DNA of 64,000 nt, taken from NCBI GenBank assembly GCA_023386795.1, contig JAEWJB010000178.1, positions 3,069 through 67,068 of the forward strand, given 5' to 3'. This DNA comes from Pseudomonadota bacterium. GTDB lineage: Bacteria > Pseudomonadota > Gammaproteobacteria > Xanthomonadales > Xanthomonadaceae. The notes under the pieces were generated by a model, which was not told the origin of the DNA, made no database searches, and saw only the letters and a list, made by a program, of their open reading frames with translations. Each line of letters opens with the position of its first letter. Within the stretch, counting starts at the first letter, position 1. A program made the translations under genes and the position numbers. Positions 54,696 to 61,213 of this stretch are shown here, one piece after another.

Positions 54696-54802
54696 CGTTG
54701 AGCGGATACGGCATGACGCAGGCTGGGAAGCGGGGCGCGATGGCGCCGGCCGCCACGGCTGCCTGCGCCTGCCGTATCGCGGCCGGGCAGGTGCGCGCAT
54801 GA
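54692..54802 (+). CDS. 36-codon ORF bridging ddl and ftsQ
   Basis: The ATG overlaps the ddl stop as ATGA and the TGA at 54800-54802 overlaps the ftsQ start as ATGA. The peptide begins MTLSGYGMTQAGKRGAM and is Ala-rich with two Cys near its end; no known domain. It is the longest of the bridging ORFs. Confidence 0.4.
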   Translation: MTLSGYGMTQAGKRGAMAPAATAACACRIAAGQVRA

Positions 54803-55602
54803 ACGCCGTGCTGCGCATCCTCGCCTGGCTGCTGGCGGTGGCGCTGGTCGCGCTGCCGGTGGTGGCCGTGCTCAATGGCTGGGTCGGCGCCGAGCGCTGG
54901 CCGCTGGCCAAGCTGCGCGTCACCGGCGATTTCAAGCGCGTGCCAGCCGAACAGCTGCGCGCGGTGGTATTGCCGTATGCGCGCTCGGGCTTCTTCGCGG
55001 TGAAGTTGAAGGACGCCCAGGACGCCATCGAGCAACTGCCGTGGGTGGAGAGCGCGCAGGTGCGCAAGCAGTGGCCGGACGTGCTGGAAGTGCGCGTGGT
55101 CGAGCACCAGCCGTTCGCGCGCTGGGGCGCGGACCGCATGCTCTCCGAGCAGGGCCGCCTGTTTGCCATCCCCCCGCGCCTGCGCAGCCTGCAGCTGCCG
55201 CAGCTCGGTGGCCCGGACAGCAAGACGCGCGAAGTGGTCGCGCTCTACAACGAATCACGCGCGCTGTTCGCGCCGACCGGGTTGGACGTGCAGCGCCTGG
55301 AAATGGACGCGCGCGGCAGCTGGTCGCTGGGGCTGAGCAACGGCATCGCGGTCATCGTCGGCCGCGACGACGCGCGCGCCCGCTTGCAGCGCTTCGCCCG
55401 CGTGCTGCCGCAGCTGCTCGATCCGCAGCAGCAGCCGATCGCGCGCGCCGACCTTCGCTACACCAACGGTTTCACCCTGGAGAGACAGCCGGCCGCCGCG
55501 CCGGCGAGCGCGCCGCCCGCCGGGCCGCGCCGCATCGCCGCCACGTCCCGCCGCGTCTCCCTTCCGCATTCCCTTTTCAGCATTCCGGCAGCCAGTACAT
55601 GA
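54799..55602 (+). CDS. ftsQ: Cell division protein FtsQ
   Basis: Bitopic divisome protein of the FtsQLB complex. 267 residues: short cytoplasmic end, membrane helix (ILAWLLAVALVALPVVAVL, about 7-25), POTRA domain (WPLAKLRVTGDFKRVP...QLPWVESAQVRKQWPDVLEV) and beta domain (FARWGADRMLSEQGRLFAI to LRYTNGFTLE). The last 38 or so residues after GFTLE are Pro/Ala-rich and then basic, unlike the rest, and look like an acquired tail that ends in the ATGA overlap with ftsA. Start ATG 54799 overlaps a bridging ORF. Confidence 0.94.
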   Translation: MNAVLRILAWLLAVALVALPVVAVLNGWVGAERWPLAKLRVTGDFKRVPAEQLRAVVLPYARSGFFAVKLKDAQDAIEQLPWVESAQVRKQWPDVLEVRVVEHQPFARWGADRMLSEQGRLFAIPPRLRSLQLPQLGGPDSKTREVVALYNESRALFAPTGLDVQRLEMDARGSWSLGLSNGIAVIVGRDDARARLQRFARVLPQLLDPQQQPIARADLRYTNGFTLERQPAAAPASAPPAGPRRIAATSRRVSLPHSLFSIPAAST

Positions 55603-56834
55603 ACCGCAAGGGCGATAAATCTCTCATCGTGGGCCTCGACATCGGCACCTCCAAGGTGGTGGCGCTGGTCGGCGAATATTCGCCGGGCAATCCGATCGAG
55701 GTGATCGGCATCGGTTCGCACGAATCGCGTGGCCTCAAGCGCGGCGTGGTGGTGGACATCGAATCGACGGTGCAGTCGATCCAGCGCGCGGTCGAGGAAG
55801 CCGAGCTGATGGCCGGCTGCGAGATCCGCTCGGTGTATGCCTCGATCTCCGGCAACCACGTGCAGTGCAAGAACTCGCCGGGCATCGTGCCGATCCGCGA
55901 CGGCGAAGTGACCTGGGGCGATCTGGAACGCGTGCTTGACGCCGCCAAGGCGGTGGCGATCCCGGCCGACCAGCGCATCCTGCATGCGATCCCGCGCGAG
56001 TACGTGCTGGATGATTCGCAGGAAGGCATCCGCAACCCGGTCGGCATGACCGGCGTGCGCCTGGAGGTGCACGCGCACCTGGTGGTGTGCGCGCAGTCGG
56101 CGGCGGCCAACATCAGCAAGTGCGTGCAGAAGTGCGGCTTGCAGGTCGATGACCTGGTGCTGTCCTCGCTGGCGTCCAGCGTGGCCGTGCTGACCGCCGA
56201 CGAGCGCGAGCTGGGCGTGGTCCTGGTGGATATCGGCGCCGGCACCACGGACATCGCCGTGTACGTGCAGGGCGCCATCTGCCACACCGCCTCGCTGCCG
56301 ATCGCCGGCGACCACGTCACCAACGACATCGCGCACATGCTGCGCACCCCGACGCCGGAAGCCGAGCAGATCAAGGTGCGCTACGCCTGCGCGCTGGCGC
56401 AGCTGGCCACCGCCGAGGAAAGCATCCAGGTGCCGTCGGTGGGCGACCGTCCGCCGCGCCGCATGCCGCGTGCCTCGCTGGCGCAGGCGGTGCAGGGTCG
56501 TTACGAGGAAATCTTCGAAATGGTGCAGGCCGAGCTGCGTCGTTCCGGCTTCGAGGAACTGGTGCGCGCCGGCATGGTGCTGACCGGTGGCGCCTCGAAG
56601 ATGGAAGGCGTGGTCGAGCTGGCCGAGGAAATGCTGCAGATGCCGGTGCGCGTGGGCATCCCGCAGCACGTCACCGGCCTGGGCGAAGTGGTGGGCAACC
56701 CGGTGCATGCCACCGGCGTGGGCCTGCTGCTGATGGGCAGCCAGATCGAGCATCCGCGGCGGCCGTCGATTCCGACCGGCCGTGCCGGCAGCTTCTTCAA
56801 CAAACTCAAGAACTGGTATCGCGGCGAATTCTGA
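55599..56834 (+). CDS. ftsA: Cell division protein FtsA
   Basis: Actin-like ATPase that tethers FtsZ to the membrane. 411 residues: phosphate-1 SLIVGLDIGTSKVVALVGE, IEVIGIGSHESRGLKRGVV, SHA-domain region, phosphate-2 GVVLVDIGAGTTDIAVY, the adenosine motif GMVLTGGASKMEGVVELA and a C-terminal amphipathic membrane helix (GSFFNKLKNWYRGEF). The start overlaps ftsQ by ATGA. After the stop (TTCTGA) a 128-base gap precedes ftsZ; it holds no bridging ORF and no clear terminator. Confidence 0.97.
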   Translation: MNRKGDKSLIVGLDIGTSKVVALVGEYSPGNPIEVIGIGSHESRGLKRGVVVDIESTVQSIQRAVEEAELMAGCEIRSVYASISGNHVQCKNSPGIVPIRDGEVTWGDLERVLDAAKAVAIPADQRILHAIPREYVLDDSQEGIRNPVGMTGVRLEVHAHLVVCAQSAAANISKCVQKCGLQVDDLVLSSLASSVAVLTADERELGVVLVDIGAGTTDIAVYVQGAICHTASLPIAGDHVTNDIAHMLRTPTPEAEQIKVRYACALAQLATAEESIQVPSVGDRPPRRMPRASLAQAVQGRYEEIFEMVQAELRRSGFEELVRAGMVLTGGASKMEGVVELAEEMLQMPVRVGIPQHVTGLGEVVGNPVHATGVGLLLMGSQIEHPRRPSIPTGRAGSFFNKLKNWYRGEF

Positions 56835-56962
56835 AGCGCGGTGCGAAGTGGCAGCAAGCAGTGGGCAGTCGCAGTAGAGCAGGGCACGCAGTACTCAAAC
56901 CAGAAGAGAACGCCGGCCACGGGCAACCCCCGGGTCACGGCTCCACACTAGAGGACAAGGAC

Positions 56963-58195
56963 ATGGCACATTTTGAACTGATCGAAAAGATGGCTCCGAA
57001 CGCGGTCATCAAGGTGGTGGGCGTGGGCGGTGGCGGCGGCAACGCCGTGGCGCACATGGTCAGCAGCAGCGTGGATGGCGTGGAGTTCATCACCGCCAAC
57101 ACCGATTCGCAGGCGATCAAGAATTGCGGTGCGAAGCTGCAGCTGCAGCTGGGCACCAACGTGACCAAGGGCCTCGGCGCCGGCGCCAACCCGGAAGTCG
57201 GCCGCCAGGCCGCGCTGGAAGACCGCGAGCGCATCATGGACGCGCTGCAGGGCGCGGACATGGTGTTCATCACCGCCGGCATGGGCGGCGGCACCGGCAC
57301 CGGCGCGGCGCCGGTCGTGGCGCAGCTGGCCAAGGAGATGGGCATCCTGACCGTGGCCGTGGTCACCAAGCCGTTCCCGTTCGAAGGCCGTCGCCGCATG
57401 CAGGTGGCGCTGAAGGGCATCGAGGAGCTGTCGGCGCACTGCGACTCGCTGATCACCATCCCCAACGAGAAGCTGATCACCGTGCTCGGCCGCAACGCCA
57501 CGATGATCCAGGCGTTCCGCGCCGCCAACGACGTGCTGCAGGGCGCGGTGCAGGGCATTGCCGACCTGATCGTGCGCCCGGGCCTGATCAACGTCGACTT
57601 CGCCGACGTGCGCACCGTGATGTCCGAGATGGGCCTGGCGATGATGGGCACCGGCTCGGCGCGCGGCGACGACCGCGCCCAGGCCGCGGCCGAGGCGGCG
57701 ATCCAGAACCCGCTGCTGGACGACGTGAACCTGGCCGGTGCCAACGGCATCCTGGTCAACATCACCGCCGGCCCGGACTTCACCATGTCCGAGTTCGACG
57801 AGATCGGCCGCACCATCGAAGGCTTCGCCTCCGAGGACGCCACCGTGGTCGTCGGCACCGTGCTGGACCCGGACATGCAGGACGAAGTCCGCGTGACCGT
57901 GGTCGCCACCGGCCTGAACCGCGCGGTCGCCCGCACGGCGCAGCGCCCGGAACAGCGCGCGCCGATCAAGCTGGTGCGCAATGCCACCACCGGCCAGCCG
58001 GAATTCGGCGATTTCGACAACGGCGGCAGCGATGCCGTGTCCAAGGCCGTGGGTGGCTCGATGGGCCTGGGCCTGCGTCGCGCCAGCGGCGACGCCGGTG
58101 CCGGTGCCGGCACGGGGGCTTCGGCGCCGGCCGCCGCCGAGCTGCCGAGCGACTACCTGGACATCCCGGCGTTCCTGCGCCGCCAGGCCGACTGA
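56963..58195 (+). CDS. ftsZ: Cell division protein FtsZ
   Basis: Tubulin-like GTPase forming the division ring. 410 residues: IKVVGVGGGGGNAVAHM, GGGTGTGAAPVVAQLA (tubulin signature, about 107-122), NEKLITVLGRNATM, the T7 loop with NVDFADVRTVM, a variable Gly/Ala linker and the conserved C-terminal peptide DYLDIPAFLRRQAD that binds FtsA and ZipA. ATG 56963 follows GAGGACAAGG. A strong terminator lies 120 bases after the stop, ending the dcw transcript before lpxC. Confidence 0.98.
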   Translation: MAHFELIEKMAPNAVIKVVGVGGGGGNAVAHMVSSSVDGVEFITANTDSQAIKNCGAKLQLQLGTNVTKGLGAGANPEVGRQAALEDRERIMDALQGADMVFITAGMGGGTGTGAAPVVAQLAKEMGILTVAVVTKPFPFEGRRRMQVALKGIEELSAHCDSLITIPNEKLITVLGRNATMIQAFRAANDVLQGAVQGIADLIVRPGLINVDFADVRTVMSEMGLAMMGTGSARGDDRAQAAAEAAIQNPLLDDVNLAGANGILVNITAGPDFTMSEFDEIGRTIEGFASEDATVVVGTVLDPDMQDEVRVTVVATGLNRAVARTAQRPEQRAPIKLVRNATTGQPEFGDFDNGGSDAVSKAVGGSMGLGLRRASGDAGAGAGTGASAPAAAELPSDYLDIPAFLRRQAD

Positions 58196-58317
58196 CCTTC
58201 CGCCCAAGCGGAATGCTTCACCGGCGCCGCGCGCCACCGCCGCCATCGCGGAGGTGGAACGCAGCGTCGGCGGCCAACGGGCTTTTCTCCCCCGCTGGCC
58301 GGCGCCATGTCCTTGTC

Positions 58318-58354
58318 CGCCGGGTCGGTCGTGCCCCCGACCCGGCGGGTTTTG
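58318..58354 (+). terminator. Terminator after ftsZ
   Basis: CCGCCGGGTCGG pairs perfectly (12 bp) with CCGACCCGGCGG around an 8-base loop and is followed by GTTTT. A strong intrinsic terminator in the 285-base gap between ftsZ and lpxC. Confidence 0.85.
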
Positions 58355-58480
58355 GCGTTGCATGCCAGGGCGCGGCATCGGGCGTGAATCCGCCTGTGCG
58401 ACACTTTTGTTAACATTCGACGCGCCAGACAGCGTGCCAATTCAGCTCCCGTCTGCGTTTGTCATTCAGACTTCACCGCC

Positions 58481-59392
58481 ATGACCCAACAGCGCACCCT
58501 CAAGAACACGATCCGCGCCACCGGCGTAGGCCTGCACAGTGGCGACAAGGTCTACATGACCCTGCGCCCGGCGCCGGTCAACCACGGCATCGTGTTCCGC
58601 CGCGTGGACATGGAGCCGGTGGTGGAGGTGCCCGCCGACGCGGGTCTGGTCACCGAGACCACCCTGTGCACCGGGCTCACCTGCAACGGCGCCAAGATCC
58701 AGACCGTCGAGCACCTGATGTCGGCCCTGGCCGGCCTGGGCATCGACAACGCGATCGTCGAGCTGTCCTCGGCCGAACTGCCGATCATGGATGGCTCCTC
58801 GGGCCCGTTCGTGTTCCTGCTGCAGTCCGCCGGCATCGTCGAGCAGGACGCGGCCAAGCGCTTCATCCGCATCAAGTCGCCGGTGGAAGTGCGCGACGGC
58901 GACAAGGTCGCCCGCTTCACCCCGTATGACGGCTACAAGCTGGGCTTCACCATCGAGTTCGACCACCCGATGATCCCGGCCAAGCAGTCGCGCGCCGAGC
59001 TGGAGTTCTCCACCGCCGCGTACATCAAGGAAATCTCCCGCGCCCGTACGTTCGGCTTCATGCGCGACCTGGAGTACATGCGCGAGCGCAACCTGGGCCT
59101 GGGCGGCTCGATGGACAACGCCATCGTGCTGGACGAGTTCCGCGTGCTCAACGACGACGGCTTGCGCTATACCGACGAATTCGTGCGCCACAAGATCCTC
59201 GACGCCGTCGGCGACCTGTACCTGGCGGGCGGCCCGATCCTCGGCGCCTACGAGGGTTTCAAGTCCGGCCACGCGCTCAACAACAAGCTGGTCCGGGCGC
59301 TGCTGGCGCAGCAGGAAGCCTGGGAATGGGTCAGCTTCCCCGCCGGCAGCGTGCAGCCGCCGGTCGCCTACGGCACCCCCGCCTACGCCTGA
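58481..59392 (+). CDS. lpxC: UDP-3-O-acyl-N-acetylglucosamine deacetylase LpxC
   Basis: Zinc enzyme for the committed step of lipid A synthesis. 303 residues: QRTLKNTIRATGVGLHSG, zinc His in QTVEHLMSALAGLG (about 78), ELPIMDGSSGPFVFLL, ARTFGFMRDLEYMRE, NAIVLDEFRVLN, and the second zinc and catalytic site FVRHKILDAVGDLYLAG. It is separated from ftsZ by a terminator, so it needs its own promoter; a TTTTGTTAACATT stretch near 58400-58412 is AT-rich but not a clear match. A hairpin follows the stop. Confidence 0.97.
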   Translation: MTQQRTLKNTIRATGVGLHSGDKVYMTLRPAPVNHGIVFRRVDMEPVVEVPADAGLVTETTLCTGLTCNGAKIQTVEHLMSALAGLGIDNAIVELSSAELPIMDGSSGPFVFLLQSAGIVEQDAAKRFIRIKSPVEVRDGDKVARFTPYDGYKLGFTIEFDHPMIPAKQSRAELEFSTAAYIKEISRARTFGFMRDLEYMRERNLGLGGSMDNAIVLDEFRVLNDDGLRYTDEFVRHKILDAVGDLYLAGGPILGAYEGFKSGHALNNKLVRALLAQQEAWEWVSFPAGSVQPPVAYGTPAYA

Positions 59393-59410
59393 AGTGCTCC
59401 CTGACAGGGG

Positions 59411-59443
59411 GCTCCCCACCTACCCGGCCTCCCTGTGGGGAGC
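59411..59443 (+). terminator. Hairpin after lpxC
   Basis: GCTCCCCAC and GTGGGGAGC pair across 15 bases, starting 19 bases after the lpxC stop. No T-run follows, so termination is uncertain. The rest of the gap to dciA holds an AT-rich stretch (59490-59525) with the small palindrome ACTATT-T-AATAGT and no gene. Confidence 0.45.
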
Positions 59444-59620
59444 TCGCCGAGGTCATGTCGTGGAACTGTGAACTCATACCGAGCCAGTTCCTGAATTTAA
59501 CGACTATTTAATAGTTCCCTAACTAACGCCCCATCCTGGCCCGCTAGGATGCGTCCGGTCGCGTACGTTCTTCTCATGATCTTCACGCGCGGCGGCCGGC
59601 AGGGAGTGCCGGTCAGGGCA

Positions 59621-60073
59621 TCAACGGCGGGTCTTGGGCGCGCCGGTGGACGCGATGTCCTGCAGGGATGCCAGCGCTTCGCGCAGACCCTTGTGCGTGG
59701 CGGCTGACACAGGTTTCGACTGCCCCGGGTTCTTCGGCATTGGGGAATGCAGCGAAGTGGTGGTGGTCTTGGGGGTCACCCGCGTGACTTTCAGCCCGAC
59801 GGATCGGGCCGCAACGAGGAGCTGTTGTTCGGCCAGCCGCAGTTTGGCGTGCCACACCGGCGAATCGACGAGGAAAACGAGCTGTTCGTCCTTCACGTTG
59901 GCAAGCCGGCAGTGCCCGGCGAGTGAAGGCGGCAGATGGGGGCGCAACTGCCTGTCCAGCGCATCGAGCCACAAGGCTCGGCGCAAGGGGTTGCCGGTCT
60001 TCTCCGCCAGCGCGGCCTCGATGGCCTGCTGCGGGATGGAGGGGCCGCGTGCGCTGGACTTTGGCTTGGACAT
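59621..60073 (-). CDS. dciA: DciA-family protein (DUF721)
   Basis: Putative replicative-helicase loader or operator; DciA is known as the DnaB-interacting protein in bacteria without a DnaC-type loader. 150 residues: the N-terminal DUF721 domain (about 20-95: LWLDALDRQLRPHLPPSLAG, CRLANVKDEQLVFLVDSPVW, RLAEQQLLVAARSVGLK) and a basic, low-complexity C-terminal tail (TPKTTTTSLHSPMPKNPG). The start lies only 12 bases from the divergent M23 gene. The placement between lpxC and secA is typical of xanthomonads. Confidence 0.85.
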   Translation of the reverse strand: MSKPKSSARGPSIPQQAIEAALAEKTGNPLRRALWLDALDRQLRPHLPPSLAGHCRLANVKDEQLVFLVDSPVWHAKLRLAEQQLLVAARSVGLKVTRVTPKTTTTSLHSPMPKNPGQSKPVSAATHKGLREALASLQDIASTGAPKTRR

Positions 60074-60085
60074 GAAGACTCACAT

Positions 60086-61033
60086 ATGGCTTTCAACAAG
60101 ATCGTAATCAAATCGCGAGAAACCCGGGGCCAGCGTCTGGCCCGCCAGATCCGCGGTTTCGCCGCGGATCGGCCACTGACCGTGCTGGGCGGGGTGCTGG
60201 GCACCGGCCTGCTGCTCGGCCTGGGCGTGGCTACGGGGGCGGGCATGGTGACCGATGCCCGCCTGCAGGCCAAGGTGGACGCGCAGCAGGCCGAACTGGC
60301 CAAGGTGCAGCGCGAGTCCCAGGCGCAGGTCAACGCGCTGGCCGCGCGGCTCGGCGAGCTGCAGGCCCAGGCCACCCGCCTGAACGCCCTGGGCGAGCGC
60401 CTGACCCAGATGGGCAAGCTGCAGGACGGCGAATTCGACTTCAACGAACCGGTGGGCGTGGGTGGCGGCGACGAGCCGGCCCAGGACATGCCGGTCGGCG
60501 AGTTCAAGGAGGATCTAGGGCAACTCGAACAGCAGTTCTCCGCCTCCGGCCAGCAGCTCAACGTCCTCGCGTCGCTGATGTTCGACCACCAGCTGGAGCA
60601 GAACGCGGTTCCCTCGCGGATGCCGATCCGCAACACCTACATCACCTCCGGCTTCGGCGGCCGGGCCGATCCGTTCAACGGCGGCGCCGCCAACCACAAG
60701 GGCATCGATTTCCATGCCAGCGTCGGCGACCCGGTGCTGGCCGTGGCCGACGGCGTGGTCAGCTACGCCGGCGTGCGTGGCGGCTACGGCAACGTGGTGG
60801 AGGTCGACCACGGTAACGGCTACGTCACCCGCTACGCGCACAACTCGCGCCTGACGGTGAAGGCGGGCGACCTGGTCCGTGCCGGCGAGCAGGTGGCCAA
60901 GGCCGGTTCCACTGGCCGTTCCACCGGCGCCCATGTCCATTTCGAGGTCTGGAAGGACGGGCAGGTCATGAACCCGCGCAAGTTCCTGGGCGACAACAAC
61001 AATACGCCGGTGGGGCGCCGCGGACGCGGCTGA
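60086..61033 (+). CDS. M23-family metallopeptidase
   Basis: Membrane-anchored, periplasm-facing zinc peptidase expected to cut peptidoglycan cross-links. 315 residues: a membrane helix (TVLGGVLGTGLLLGLGVAT, about 33-51), a coiled coil (about 60-115, QAELAKVQRESQAQVNALAA), an acidic linker, and the LytM domain with HKGIDF (zinc HxxxD), GGYGNVVEVDHGNGYVTRYA and the HVHFE HxH. All zinc ligands are present, so the enzyme looks active rather than an EnvC-like regulator. Start ATG 60086 is set by homology; its promoter must lie within divergent dciA. Confidence 0.92.
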   Translation: MAFNKIVIKSRETRGQRLARQIRGFAADRPLTVLGGVLGTGLLLGLGVATGAGMVTDARLQAKVDAQQAELAKVQRESQAQVNALAARLGELQAQATRLNALGERLTQMGKLQDGEFDFNEPVGVGGGDEPAQDMPVGEFKEDLGQLEQQFSASGQQLNVLASLMFDHQLEQNAVPSRMPIRNTYITSGFGGRADPFNGGAANHKGIDFHASVGDPVLAVADGVVSYAGVRGGYGNVVEVDHGNGYVTRYAHNSRLTVKAGDLVRAGEQVAKAGSTGRSTGAHVHFEVWKDGQVMNPRKFLGDNNNTPVGRRGRG

Positions 61034-61080
61034 CCCCGCGCCGGGCACGGGGCTTGCGTTCGCCAGACCCCGCCCCAAGC

Positions 61081-61123
61081 TACAATGGGCATTGCCATCG
61101 ACAGGGCGCTTTGCGCCCTGTCG
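61081..61123 (+). promoter_or_regulatory. secA -10 element and leader hairpin
   Basis: TACAAT (61081-61086) is a likely -10. Twelve bases further, CGACAGGGCGC pairs perfectly with GCGCCCTGTCG around TTT (61099-61123), placing a strong hairpin at the 5' end of a roughly 120-base secA leader. No T-run follows. Confidence 0.45.
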
Positions 61124-61213
61124 CGTTTGCGGCGGTCGTCGGGGAGCCGGCGTCGGTCAAACCGTTCCTTCTTTTCGGCGCATCTTCTCGGTGCCCTTCA
61201 ACCGGTTTCTTCA

